DNA from: Microtetraspora glauca | GTDB taxonomy: Bacteria > Actinomycetota > Actinomycetes > Streptomycetales > Streptomycetaceae | Direction of reading: 5' to 3' | Assembly (NCBI GenBank): GCA_000721275.1 | Contig: JOFO01000061.1 | Coordinates: forward strand, 1 to 32,223 | DNA length: 32,223 bases | Part shown: positions 23,080-31,144 of the stretch, piece after piece | How the letters are laid out: each line of letters starts with the position of its first letter | Numbering within the stretch: position 1 is the stretch's first letter | The notes under the pieces: generated by a model | Told to the model about the DNA's origin: nothing | Seen by the model: only the letters and a program-made list of their open reading frames with translations | Database searches by the model: none | Made by a program: the position numbers and the translations under genes

Positions 23080-23526
23080 ATCGACCGACTCGGGGGAGAG
23101 GCCCAGCAGCTCGGCGACCTGCTCGACCACCACCTCGTGGACCAGCAGCGCACGCTCGTCGCGCGTCTTCGACCGGATCTCCACCGGCCGGCGGTACACC
23201 ACGACCCGCGCCGGCTCCCGCTTCGCCGCCGGCACCGAACCGCCCAGCGGCACCGTCGTCTCGCCCGCGACCGGCGGCGGCACCTCCATGATCATGAACT
23301 CGACGTCCTGGAGCTGCGGCCACCGCCGCTCCAGCCGCTCCACCGAGTCCAGCACCAGATCCCGGAAGGTGTCCGCGCGGCTCAGGGAGAGCGGGACCTG
23401 CGGCGGCGCGACCGGCCCCCGCATCCCGCGGCCGTGCCGGTCGCGGCGGCGGGCCCGCGGCTCGGCCGGCGGCTCCCCGGAGCTCTGCGGGGGGTGCGGC
23501 GGCCCGGGCGGCACAGGAGTGTCCAT
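23059..23526 (-). CDS. Zincin_1 (metallopeptidase-like) family protein
   Basis: A 155-residue protein of the Zincin_1/DUF1025 family of minimal metallopeptidases. The first 45 residues are Pro/Arg-rich and disordered; the domain follows (RADTFRDLVLDSVERLERRWPQLQDVEFMIMEVPPP, ARVVVYRRPVEIRSK). The site that is HExxH in most family members reads H130-E131-V-V-V134, so the second zinc histidine is replaced by valine, and activity as a peptidase is doubtful. From memory, the mycobacterial neighbour Rv3259 is similarly degenerate, which would make this lineage-wide. ATG at 23526 is chosen since it opens MDTPVPPGPP; AGGAGAG lies 16 bases upstream. The gene is opposite to its neighbours and shares a terminator with DUF5719. 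Confidence 0.8.
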   Translation of the reverse strand: MDTPVPPGPPHPPQSSGEPPAEPRARRRDRHGRGMRGPVAPPQVPLSLSRADTFRDLVLDSVERLERRWPQLQDVEFMIMEVPPPVAGETTVPLGGSVPAAKREPARVVVYRRPVEIRSKTRDERALLVHEVVVEQVAELLGLSPESVDPRYGQD

Positions 23527-23887
23527 CACTGACGCAGCGTAACTCTCCTGGGTCACTCCGCACCGTGGCGAGGACCCGCCGATCCGCGCGCCCCACCCCC
23601 CTCGCGGCTCCGTCCCGCCCCCGCCGCCTGTCGCAACCCGACCGTTCCGGCCGCTCCGGGGAACGATTCGGCTTCCGGACGCGATCGGCCATCTGGCCGC
23701 CTCTGACCGGAAACCTTCTCCTCCGTGTCCGGATCGCCCCCCGTGCCACCCCCCGTCCACCCCCTCCACCGCAGGTCAGAACGGGCACCACCCGAAAGGG
23801 GGTGGCAGACGTCACACCGCGACACGGTGGAGTGACCTGGGGGAGAGTCGTCGCGGCCCGCTCAAGAGTGCGGTACCGTCCAACGTC
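23527..23887. other. Divergent intergenic region, 361 bases
   Basis: No credible coding sequence was found between the divergent Zincin_1 and DUF3499 genes. The region is less GC-biased than the genes. Close to the DUF3499 GTG the sequence GCGGTACCGTCCAACGTC precedes the start with no ribosome-binding site, and TACCGT lies eight bases before the GTG, which could be a -10 for a leaderless mRNA. No RNA gene is recognised. Confidence 0.4.
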
Positions 23888-24265
23888 GTGAGCCCTGTAC
23901 GTCGCTGTTCGCGCACCGCGTGCGGCCGCCCTGCCGTCGCGACACTGACGTACGTCTATGCCGACTCGACCGCGGTCCTCGGCCCGCTCGCCACCTACGC
24001 CGAGCCCCACTGCTACGACCTGTGCGCCGAGCACAGCGAGCGCCTCACCGCCCCGCGTGGCTGGGAGGTCGTGCGGCTCCACGACGCCACCACCCCCACC
24101 CGCCCCAGCGGCGACGACCTCGAAGCCCTGGCCAACGCGGTCCGGGAAGCGGCCCGCCCCCAGGAACGCGCCGCCGAGGCCGGCAAGCCCGGCGGACGCG
24201 GCGGCGACCCCATGGAAGTCGGCCGCCGCGGCCACCTCCGCGTCCTCCGCTCCCCCGAGGACTGA
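23888..24265 (+). CDS. DUF3499 family protein, putative zinc-binding
   Basis: A 125-residue conserved actinobacterial protein. Two cysteine pairs, C7/C12 (RRCSRTACGRPA) and C42/C46 (HCYDLCAEH), form a likely zinc ribbon with Y22-Y24 and WEVVRL between and after them. The C-terminal 50 residues are charged and probably disordered (REAARPQERAAEAGKPGGRGG), ending RRGHLRVLRSPED. The function is unknown. Its position before manB is the same as in mycobacteria (Rv3258c next to manB). GTG 23888 (MSPVRRCSRTAC) is the start because homologues begin here; no ribosome-binding site is seen, so a leaderless mRNA is plausible. Confidence 0.82.
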   Translation: MSPVRRCSRTACGRPAVATLTYVYADSTAVLGPLATYAEPHCYDLCAEHSERLTAPRGWEVVRLHDATTPTRPSGDDLEALANAVREAARPQERAAEAGKPGGRGGDPMEVGRRGHLRVLRSPED

Positions 24266-24330
24266 CCCCCGCACCGCCATCCGGGCGCCCCCGACGGGCC
24301 ACCGCCCGACCGCACCACCCCCGACCCGGG

Positions 24331-24336
24331 TAGTTT
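24331..24336 (+). promoter_or_regulatory. Candidate -10 element of manB
   Basis: TAGTTT stands 55 bases before the manB GTG in otherwise very GC-rich DNA. The -35 region 18 bases upstream (GACCGC) is poor, so this is tentative. Confidence 0.25.
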
Positions 24337-24391
24337 GGGCGTTCCGCACACGCGCCGCACACGCGTGCCGAGAACTCAGGAGGGTGGATCC

Positions 24392-25753
24392 GTGACTGCC
24401 GATCTGTCGCAGATCGTGAAGGCGTACGACGTCCGCGGGGTCGTCCCCGACCAGTGGGACGAGAAGCTCGCCGAACTCTTCGGCGCCGCCTTCGTCCGCG
24501 TCACCGAGGCCGACGCCATCGTCATCGGCCACGACATGCGCCCCTCCTCGCCCGGCCTCGCCGACGCCTTCGCGCGCGGCGCCGCCCGCCTCGGCGCCGA
24601 CGTCACCCTCATCGGCCTCTGCTCCACCGACCAGCTGTACTTCGCCTCCGGCAGCCTCGGCCTGCCCGGCGCGATGTTCACCGCCTCCCACAACCCGGCC
24701 CAGTACAACGGCATCAAGATGTGCCGCGCCGGCGCCGCCCCCGTCGGCCAGGACACCGGCCTCGCCGACATCCGCGCCCTCGCCGAGCGCTGGCTGGAGG
24801 AAGGCGCCCCCGAGGCCGCCGCCACCCCCGGCACCGTCACCGAACGGGACACCCTCGCCGACTACGCCGCCCACCTCAAGGCGCTCGTCGACCTCACCGC
24901 CATCCGCCCCCTCAAGGTCGTCGTCGACGCCGGCAACGGCATGGGCGGCCACACCGTCCCCACCGTCTTCGACGGCCTCCCGCTCGACACCGTCCCGATG
25001 TACTTCGAGCTCGACGGCACCTTCCCGAACCACGAGGCCAACCCCCTCGACCCCAAGAACATCGTCGACCTCCAGGCCCGCGTCCGCGCCGAGGGCGCCG
25101 ACCTCGGCCTCGCCTTCGACGGCGACGCCGACCGCTGCTTCGTCGTCGACGAGCGCGGCGAACCCGTCTCCCCCTCCGCCATCACCGCCCTCGTCGCCGC
25201 CCGCGAACTCGACAAGCACCCCGGCGGAACGATCATCCACAACCTGATCACCTCCTGGTCCGTCCCCGAGGTCGTCCGCGAACACGGCGGCACCCCCGTC
25301 CGCACCCGCGTCGGCCACTCCTTCATCAAGGAGGAGATGGCGAAGTCCGGCGCCGTCTTCGGCGGCGAGCACTCCGCGCACTACTACTTCAAGGACTTCT
25401 GGAACGCCGACACCGGCATGCTCGCCGCCCTCCACGTCCTCGCCGCCCTCGGCGGCCAGAACGGCACCCTCTCCGAACTCGTCGCCGCCTACGACCGCTA
25501 CACCGGCTCCGGCGAGATCAACTCCACCGTCGCCGACCAGACCGCCAAGACCGCCGAGATCAAGGCCGCCTACGCCGGCCGGGACGGCGTCACCCTCGAC
25601 GAGCTCGACGGCCTCACCGTCACCGCCGCCGACTGGTGGTTCAACCTCCGCCCCTCCAACACCGAGCCGCTGCTCCGCCTCAACGTCGAGGCCCGCGACC
25701 AGGCCACCATGGCCGAGGTCCGCGACGAGGTCCTCGCCCTCGTCCGCGCCTGA
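24392..25753 (+). CDS. manB: Phosphomannomutase / phosphoglucomutase
   Basis: A 453-residue alpha-D-phosphohexomutase that interconverts mannose 6-phosphate and mannose 1-phosphate, between ManA and the guanylyltransferase in GDP-mannose synthesis. All four family motifs are present: the phosphoserine loop TASHNPAQYNG (S99), the Mg-binding DGDADR (243-248), the sugar-binding loop GEHSAHYYF, and the phosphate-binding PSNTEPLLRLNVE near the C terminus. The length equals the family norm. The start GTG at 24392 has an ideal AGGAGGG (24378-24384) seven bases upstream, the best ribosome-binding site in the window. It starts a string of same-strand genes with DUF3499 before it and Trm112, SIS and manA after it. 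Activity on glucose phosphates is also possible in this family. Confidence 0.95.
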   Translation: MTADLSQIVKAYDVRGVVPDQWDEKLAELFGAAFVRVTEADAIVIGHDMRPSSPGLADAFARGAARLGADVTLIGLCSTDQLYFASGSLGLPGAMFTASHNPAQYNGIKMCRAGAAPVGQDTGLADIRALAERWLEEGAPEAAATPGTVTERDTLADYAAHLKALVDLTAIRPLKVVVDAGNGMGGHTVPTVFDGLPLDTVPMYFELDGTFPNHEANPLDPKNIVDLQARVRAEGADLGLAFDGDADRCFVVDERGEPVSPSAITALVAARELDKHPGGTIIHNLITSWSVPEVVREHGGTPVRTRVGHSFIKEEMAKSGAVFGGEHSAHYYFKDFWNADTGMLAALHVLAALGGQNGTLSELVAAYDRYTGSGEINSTVADQTAKTAEIKAAYAGRDGVTLDELDGLTVTAADWWFNLRPSNTEPLLRLNVEARDQATMAEVRDEVLALVRA

Positions 25754-25855
25754 CACCCCCGCCGGGAGCGGGGCCGCGCCGCTCGCCGAGCCGCGCCGCC
25801 CCGCCCCCGGCAGTAAGCTGACCAGCAACGATCACTCGGTACGAAGGGACACCCC

Positions 25856-26038
25856 ATGCCGCTCGAAGCCGGCCTCCTGGAGATCCTGGCCTGCCCGGCC
25901 TGCCACGCCCCGCTGACCGACCGCACGGCCGACGAGACCCCCGAGCTGGTCTGCACCTCCGCCGACTGCGGCCTCGCCTACCCCGTCCGCGACGCCATCC
26001 CGGTCCTCCTCGTCGACGAAGCCCGCCGCCCGGCCTGA
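25856..26038 (+). CDS. Trm112-like zinc-ribbon protein
   Basis: A 60-residue protein with a zinc ribbon formed by C13/C16 (LACPACHAPL) and C33/C38 (LVCTSADCGLAYP), and the family ending YPVRDAIPVLLVDEA. Trm112 proteins in eukaryotes and archaea activate methyltransferases; in bacteria the partner is usually unknown. AAGGG lies eight bases before the ATG. It sits between manB and the SIS gene. As an inference, it may assist a partner encoded nearby; no methyltransferase gene is in the immediate vicinity. Confidence 0.9.
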   Translation: MPLEAGLLEILACPACHAPLTDRTADETPELVCTSADCGLAYPVRDAIPVLLVDEARRPA

Positions 26039-26145
26039 CCCCACGCCGCGGGCACCCGCCCACCGGGCCCGGCAGGCGCCCGGCCCGGACCGCCACCCCG
26101 AGCGCCCGCGCCCGCACCGCACCCGCGCCCGCACCCGGAGGCCCC

Positions 26146-27291
26146 ATGCTGGACGAGACCCTGCTCGACGCACCGGACGCCCTCGCCCTGGCCGACCGCC
26201 GCGGCCTCCTCCGCGGCGCCGCCGAGGCAGGCGCCCGCGTCCGGACCGCCGCCCGCCACGCCGCCGAGGCCGGCATCACCGACCTCCGCCCCGAAGGCCG
26301 CCCCCGCGCCGTCCTCGTCGCCGGACCCGGCACCGCCGCCGCCGGCGTCGCCGACCTGCTCGGCGCCCTCGCCGGCGCCTCCGCCCCCGTCGTACGGCTC
26401 GCCCCCACCGGCGTCGCCCCCGCAGCCGGAGCACTCCGCTGGACCCTGCCCGGCTGGGCCGGCTCCGTCGACCTCCTGCTGCTGCCCACCACCGACGGCT
26501 CCGAGCCCGGCCTCGCGCTCCTCGCCGAACAGGCGTACCGCCGCGGCGTCACCGTCGCCGCCGTCGCCCCCCAGGGCTCCCCGCTCTCCGAGACCGTCAG
26601 CGGCTCCCGCGGCCTCTTCGTCCCCCTCGCCACCGCCCCCCACGAGCAGCCCGACGAGTACGGCGAAACCCTCGCCGCCGGCCCCGGCGCCCTCTGGGCC
26701 CTCATCACCCCGCTGCTCGCCCTCCTCGACCGCGTCGGCCTCCTCGAAGCCCCGCCCGAGGCCCTGGAACGCGTCGCCGACCGCCTCGACCGCACCGCCG
26801 AACGCTGCGGCCCCGCCGTCGCCACGTACGCCAACCCGGCCAAGACCCTCGCCGCCGAACTCACCGAGTCGCTGCCCCTCGTCTGGACCGAGGGCGAAGC
26901 CGCCGGACCGGCCGGACGCCGCTTCGCCGCCGTCCTCGCCGAACTCGCCGGCCTCCCCGCCCTCGCCGCCGAACTCCCCGAAGCCCTCCCCGCCCACGGC
27001 GTCCTCCTCACCGGCGCCTACGCCGCCGCCGCCGACCCCGACGACTTCTTCCGCGACCGCGTCGACGAACCCCAGGCCCTCCGCGCCCGCGTCGTCCTCC
27101 TCCGCGACCGCCCCGCCGGCGGCCTCAGCGCCGCCCCCGCCGCCCGCGAACTCGCCCTCGGCCACGACACCGCCGTCAGCGAACTCGAACCCGAGGAGGG
27201 CGACACCCTGGAGACCCTCGCGGAACTCCTCGCCGTCACCGACTTCGCCGCCGTCTACCTCGCCCTCGCGACCTCGGGCCCCACGACCTGA
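26146..27291 (+). CDS. SIS-domain protein of the mannose gene cluster
   Basis: A 381-residue protein with a two-lobed SIS (sugar isomerase) fold like bacterial phosphoglucose/phosphomannose isomerase-type proteins: RAVLVAGPGTAAAGVADLLGAL is the first nucleotide-fold strand-loop, VDLLLLPTTDGSEPGLALLAEQAYRRGVTVAAVAP the second, and a second lobe begins near LPLVWTEGEAAG. The sequence lacks the full catalytic set of known isomerases, so enzyme activity is uncertain. The M. tuberculosis neighbour between manA and manB (Rv3256c) is of the same kind, which supports a role in mannose metabolism or its regulation. The ATG has GGAGG four bases upstream (ACCCGGAGGCCCCATG). Confidence 0.8.
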   Translation: MLDETLLDAPDALALADRRGLLRGAAEAGARVRTAARHAAEAGITDLRPEGRPRAVLVAGPGTAAAGVADLLGALAGASAPVVRLAPTGVAPAAGALRWTLPGWAGSVDLLLLPTTDGSEPGLALLAEQAYRRGVTVAAVAPQGSPLSETVSGSRGLFVPLATAPHEQPDEYGETLAAGPGALWALITPLLALLDRVGLLEAPPEALERVADRLDRTAERCGPAVATYANPAKTLAAELTESLPLVWTEGEAAGPAGRRFAAVLAELAGLPALAAELPEALPAHGVLLTGAYAAAADPDDFFRDRVDEPQALRARVVLLRDRPAGGLSAAPAARELALGHDTAVSELEPEEGDTLETLAELLAVTDFAAVYLALATSGPTT

Positions 27292-27360
27292 CAGCCCCGC
27301 ACCCGACACCGGCGTACGGCCCGCGGCCACCCACCCGTCACCCGGGTGTCACCCGCCCCC

Positions 27361-27379
27361 TGTCATCTGTCGTCTGACA
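27361..27379. promoter_or_regulatory. Inverted repeat upstream of manA
   Basis: TGTCA-N9-TGACA ends 31 bases before the manA ATG, next to a second palindromic patch TCACCCGGGTGT (27346-27357 region). The arrangement would suit an operator; no regulator is recognised. Confidence 0.2.
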
Positions 27380-27410
27380 CGCCACCGCCCCGAGGAACTG
27401 GAAAGCCACC

Positions 27411-28562
27411 ATGGAACGCCTCGTCAACACCGTCCGCCCCTACGCCTGGGGATCCACGACGGCCATCCCGGACCTGCTCGGCACCGCCCCCACCGGCGAG
27501 CCGCAGGCCGAGATGTGGATGGGCGCCCACCCCGGGGCCCCCTCGCTCACCGCCCGCGGCCCGCTCAACGACCTCATCGACGCCGACCCCGCCGGCACCC
27601 TCGGCCCCGCCACCACCGCGAAGTTCGGCCCCCGCCTCCCCTTCCTCCTCAAGCTGCTCGCCGCCGGCGCCCCGCTCTCCCTCCAGGTCCACCCCGACCT
27701 GGAGCAGGCCCGCGCCGGACACGCCGCCGAGGACGCCGCCGGCATCCCCCTGGACGCGCCCCACCGCACGTACAAGGACGCCAACCACAAGCCCGAGATG
27801 ATCGTCGCGCTCACCCCCTTCGAGGGATTCTGCGGCTTCCGGCCTCCCGCCGAGGCCGCCGACACCCTCGCGGCCCTCGGCGTCGACTCCCTCAAGCCGT
27901 ACGCCGACCTCCTCCTCGCCCACCCCGAGGAAGCCGCCCTCCGCGAAGTCCTCACGGCCCTGCTCACCGCCGAACCCCACGCCATGGCCCAGACCGTCAC
28001 CGAGGCCGCCGCCGCCGCGGACCGCCTCGGCGGCGCCCACGCCCCGTACGCCCTCCTCGCCCACCACTTCCCCGGCGACCCCGGCGTCGTCGCCGCCATG
28101 CTCCTCCACCACGTCCGCCTCCAGCCCGGCGAAGCCCTCTACCTCGGCGCCGGAGTCCCGCACGCGTACGTCTCCGGCCTCGGCGTCGAGATCATGGCCA
28201 ACAGCGACAACGTGCTCCGCTGCGGCCTCACCCCCAAGCACGTCGACGTCCCCGAACTCCTCCGCGTCGTCCGCTTCGAACCCGGCGACCCCGGCGTCCT
28301 GCGCCCCGAGGCGTCCCCCTCCGGCGAAGAGGTCTACGAGGCCCCCATCGACGAGTTCCGGCTCTCCCGCTTCGTCCGCGCCGAAGGCGCCGCCCCCACC
28401 GACCTCACCGCCGGCACCCCCCAGATCCTGCTCGCCACCGCCGGACACCCGAAAGCGGGCGAAACCACCCTCGCCCCGGGCGAATCGGTCTTCGTCCCCG
28501 CCGGGGAACGCGTCGAACTCACCGGAACGGGCACGCTGTTCCGCGCCACCGTCGTGGCCTGA
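27411..28562 (+). CDS. manA: Mannose-6-phosphate isomerase, class I
   Basis: A 383-residue type I phosphomannose isomerase that converts fructose 6-phosphate to mannose 6-phosphate, the entry to GDP-mannose. Features in order: VRPYAWGSTTAIPDLLG, the N-terminal family signature with PQAEMWMGAHPGAPS; LLAAGAPLSLQVHPD with zinc ligands Gln and His; YKDANHKPEMIVALTPFEGFCGFR with the Glu ligand; and LYLGAGVPHAYVSGLGVEIMANSDNVLRCGLTPKHVDV with the last His ligand and the catalytic-loop Arg. The length is normal. ATG 27411 has GGAAAG five bases upstream. It is downstream of the SIS gene (119-base gap with its own palindromes, perhaps a promoter). Confidence 0.95.
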   Translation: MERLVNTVRPYAWGSTTAIPDLLGTAPTGEPQAEMWMGAHPGAPSLTARGPLNDLIDADPAGTLGPATTAKFGPRLPFLLKLLAAGAPLSLQVHPDLEQARAGHAAEDAAGIPLDAPHRTYKDANHKPEMIVALTPFEGFCGFRPPAEAADTLAALGVDSLKPYADLLLAHPEEAALREVLTALLTAEPHAMAQTVTEAAAAADRLGGAHAPYALLAHHFPGDPGVVAAMLLHHVRLQPGEALYLGAGVPHAYVSGLGVEIMANSDNVLRCGLTPKHVDVPELLRVVRFEPGDPGVLRPEASPSGEEVYEAPIDEFRLSRFVRAEGAAPTDLTAGTPQILLATAGHPKAGETTLAPGESVFVPAGERVELTGTGTLFRATVVA

Positions 28563-28628
28563 TGCAACAATGACCGGCCGTACGACGGCCACCGGGCCGG
28601 AGCACCGACGAAGGGAACAGACAGACCC

Positions 28629-29594
28629 ATGAGCGCGTCAGGCGGAACCAAGGCGATCGTGGCGGCCCTCGCCGCCAACCTCGCGATCGCCGCAGCCAAG
28701 TTCGTGGCGTTCCTCTTCAGCGGTTCGTCCTCGATGCTCGCCGAGAGCGTCCACTCGCTCGCCGACTCCGGCAACCAGGGCCTCCTCCTGGTCGGCGGCA
28801 AGAAGGCCCAGCGCGAGGCCACCCCCCAGCACCCCTTCGGCTACGGCCGCGAGCGGTACATCTACGCCTTCCTCGTCTCCATCGTCCTCTTCTCCGTCGG
28901 CGGCATGTTCGCCATCTACGAGGGCTACGAGAAGATCAAGCACCCCCACGAGATCGAGGCCTGGTACTGGCCCGTCGGCGTCCTCGTCTTCGCGATCATC
29001 GCCGAGACCTTCTCCTTCCGCACCGCCATCAAGGAGTCCAACCAGGTCCGCGGCGGCCTCTCCTGGAAGGAGTTCGTCCGCCGGGCCAAGGCCCCCGAGC
29101 TGCCCGTCGTCCTCCTGGAGGACCTCGGCGCCCTCGTCGGCCTCATCCTCGCCCTCGGCGGCGTCGGCCTCGCCCTCCTCACCGGCGACGGCATCTGGGA
29201 CGGCATCGGCACCCTCTGCATCGGCGTCCTGCTCATCCTCATCGCCATCGTCCTCGCCGCCGAGACCAAGTCGCTGCTCCTCGGCGAAGCCGCCGGCCTC
29301 GACGACGTGAAGAAGATCGAGGACGCCATCGTCGACGGCACCACCGTCACCCGCCTCATCCACATGCGCACCCTCCACCTCGGCCCCGAGGAACTCCTCG
29401 TCGCCGCCAAGATCGCCGTCGCCCACGACGACACCGCCGCCGACGTCGCCCGCGCCATCGACGCCGCCGAGGAGCGCATCCGCGCCGCCGTCCCGATCGC
29501 CCGCGTCATCTACCTGGAACCGGACGTCTACAGCGAGTCCGCCGCCGCGGCCGGCCCCGACCCCTCCGCCACCCCCGGCGGCAACGGCCACTGA
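28629..29594 (+). CDS. Cation diffusion facilitator family transporter
   Basis: A 321-residue inner-membrane protein of the CDF family, proton-coupled exporters of Zn and similar divalent metals. Six transmembrane segments are visible, beginning with AIVAALAANLAIAAAKFVAFLF. The helix-2 metal site is kept (AESVHSLADS: H42, D46), with QHPFGYGRERY after it. In helix 5 the usual HxxxD is replaced by E164-D165 in VVLLEDLGALVGL, as in the ZnT9-like subgroup, so its metal specificity or even transport is less sure. The C-terminal cytoplasmic domain (about 210-300) has VTRLIHMRTLHLGPEELLVAAKIAV. The ATG at 28629 has AAGGGAA about 13 bases upstream. It follows manA by 66 bases and ends at a terminator. 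Confidence 0.9.
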   Translation: MSASGGTKAIVAALAANLAIAAAKFVAFLFSGSSSMLAESVHSLADSGNQGLLLVGGKKAQREATPQHPFGYGRERYIYAFLVSIVLFSVGGMFAIYEGYEKIKHPHEIEAWYWPVGVLVFAIIAETFSFRTAIKESNQVRGGLSWKEFVRRAKAPELPVVLLEDLGALVGLILALGGVGLALLTGDGIWDGIGTLCIGVLLILIAIVLAAETKSLLLGEAAGLDDVKKIEDAIVDGTTVTRLIHMRTLHLGPEELLVAAKIAVAHDDTAADVARAIDAAEERIRAAVPIARVIYLEPDVYSESAAAAGPDPSATPGGNGH

Positions 29595-29623
29595 CCCCCG
29601 CACCACCCGCCGAACACCCGGCC

Positions 29624-29660
29624 GAGGCCCCCGGAGCGCACCCCGCGCCCCGGGGGCCTC
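29624..29660 (+). terminator. Hairpin terminator after the CDF gene
   Basis: GAGGCCCCCGG-(15-base loop)-CCGGGGGCCTC has an 11-bp perfect stem, 30 bases past the CDF stop. It separates the transporter from ahcY. Confidence 0.65.
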
Positions 29661-29672
29661 GCCCGTACGGCC

Positions 29673-29701
29673 TGCGGGCCGTGGGCCGATCGGTGTAGAT
29701 T
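29673..29701 (+). promoter_or_regulatory. Candidate ahcY promoter
   Basis: TGTAGATT contains a near-consensus -10 (TAGATT, 29696-29701) preceded by TG as in extended -10 promoters. The -35 region 17 bases upstream (TGCGGG) is poor. The predicted start is near 29708, giving a leader of about 185 bases. Confidence 0.45.
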
Positions 29702-29893
29702 CGTGACCAGCCAGACGTCGCTGCTGATGGCGGTCGGGCGGGCCCCCCGGGGGACCGGCCGAGGGAGAGAGGGCCTCCGACGACTGCACCGCGAACCACC
29801 CGGGCATCCGTGTGCCCGCAGGTGCCTCGACCGCGGTGTCAGGCGCCACCCCGTCCGTCCCTCGCACCCGATCCACGAGGAGCAGCACCCGTC
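29702..29893 (+). promoter_or_regulatory. Structured 5' leader of ahcY
   Basis: The leader contains a compound hairpin at 29786-29825: GCACC, ten unpaired bases, CGGGCA-TCCGTG-TGCCCG, CA, GGTGC. Further upstream there is a CCCCCGGGGG palindrome near 29745-29755. GAGGAG (29877-29882) serves as ribosome-binding site 11 bases before the ATG. I do not see the conserved core of the known SAH riboswitch (GAGGAGCGCUGC...), so any ligand control would be of another type. Confidence 0.35.
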
Positions 29894-31135
29894 ATGACGA
29901 CCGCCGCACACCAGGACTTCAAGGTCGCCGACCTCTCCCTGGCCACCTTCGGCCGCAAGGAGATCACCCTCGCCGAGCACGAGATGCCCGGCCTGATGGC
30001 GATCCGCCGCGAGTACGCCGAGCAGCAGCCGCTCGCCGGCGCCCGCATCACCGGCTCCCTCCACATGACCGTGCAGACCGCCGTCCTCATCGAGACCCTC
30101 GTCGCCCTCGGCGCCGAGGTCCGCTGGGCCTCCTGCAACATCTTCTCCACCCAGGACCACGCCGCCGCGGCCATCGCCGTCGGCCCGAACGGCACCCCGG
30201 AGAACCCGCAGGGCGTCCCGGTCTTCGCCTGGAAGGGCGAGACCCTGGAGGAGTACTGGTGGTGCACCGAGCAGGCCCTCACCTGGCCGAACACCCCCAC
30301 CGGCGGCCCGAACATGATCCTGGACGACGGTGGTGACGCCACCCTCCTCGTCCACAAGGGCGTCGAGTTCGAGAAGGCCGGCTCCGCCCCGGACCCGGCC
30401 ACCGCGGACAGCGAGGAGTACGGCCACATCCTCCGCCTCCTCAACCGCACCCTCGCCGAGTCCCCGCAGAAGTGGACCCAGCTGGCGTCCGAGATCCGCG
30501 GCGTCACCGAGGAGACCACCACCGGCGTCCACCGCCTGTACGAGATGATGCAGGCCGGCACCCTGCTCTTCCCGGCGATCAACGTGAACGACGCCGTGAC
30601 CAAGTCGAAGTTCGACAACAAGTACGGCTGCCGGCACTCCCTGATCGATGGCATCAACCGCGCCACCGACGTCCTCATCGGCGGCAAGACGGCCGTGGTC
30701 TGCGGCTACGGCGACGTCGGCAAGGGCTGCGCCGAATCCCTGCGCGGCATCGACATGGCCGGCCTCGCGAAGATCCCCGGCATCGTCAAGGACGAGGTCA
30801 AGCCGCAGGTCCACACCTGGACCTTCCCCGACGGCAAGGTCCTCATCGTCCTGTCCGAGGGCCGCCTGCTGAACCTCGGCAACGCGACCGGCCACCCGTC
30901 CTTCGTGATGTCGAACTCCTTCGCGGACCAGACGCTGGCCCAGATCGAGCTCTTCACGAAGCCGGAGCAGTACCCGACCGACGTCTACACGCTGCCGAAG
31001 CACCTGGACGAGAAGGTCGCCCGCCTCCACCTCGACGCCCTCGGCGTCAAGCTGACGACCCTCCGCCCGGAGCAGGCCGCCTACATCGGCGTCAAGGTCG
31101 AGGGCCCGTACAAGCCGGACCACTACCGCTACTGA
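29894..31135 (+). CDS. ahcY: S-adenosylhomocysteine hydrolase with internal in-frame deletion
   Basis: A 413-residue adenosylhomocysteinase; the actinobacterial enzyme is about 485. It reversibly splits S-adenosylhomocysteine into adenosine and homocysteine with bound NAD. The substrate domain is intact ([62 protein letters not shown]), as are the glycine-rich loop [16 protein letters not shown] (270-285) and the C-terminal part from [11 protein letters not shown] to KPDHYRY. Between G285 and I286 (junction 30748/30749) about 70 residues are missing, comprising the acidic VTEIDP NAD-ribose site, the TTTGNKD loop and the VGNIGHFDNE segment. The frame continues without a stop. Without half of the Rossmann fold the product should not bind NAD normally, so it is probably inactive unless the deletion is an artefact. 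ATG 29894 with GAGGAG at 29877. Confidence 0.93.
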   Translation: MTTAAHQDFKVADLSLATFGRKEITLAEHEMPGLMAIRREYAEQQPLAGARITGSLHMTVQTAVLIETLVALGAEVRWASCNIFSTQDHAAAAIAVGPNGTPENPQGVPVFAWKGETLEEYWWCTEQALTWPNTPTGGPNMILDDGGDATLLVHKGVEFEKAGSAPDPATADSEEYGHILRLLNRTLAESPQKWTQLASEIRGVTEETTTGVHRLYEMMQAGTLLFPAINVNDAVTKSKFDNKYGCRHSLIDGINRATDVLIGGKTAVVCGYGDVGKGCAESLRGIDMAGLAKIPGIVKDEVKPQVHTWTFPDGKVLIVLSEGRLLNLGNATGHPSFVMSNSFADQTLAQIELFTKPEQYPTDVYTLPKHLDEKVARLHLDALGVKLTTLRPEQAAYIGVKVEGPYKPDHYRY

Positions 31136-31144
31136 TCCGCCCGC

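Noticed and set aside
26095..26140. Short direct repeats CGCGCCCGCACC before the SIS gene, considered as a repeat array
   Set aside because: There are only two near-contiguous copies in a low-complexity C-rich stretch without spacers; this is slippage-type sequence, not a CRISPR or iteron array.
29702..29893. An SAH riboswitch before ahcY
   Set aside because: The conserved GAGGAGCGCUGC core and the pseudoknot partner are not present. GAGGAG at 29877-29882 is simply the ribosome-binding site.
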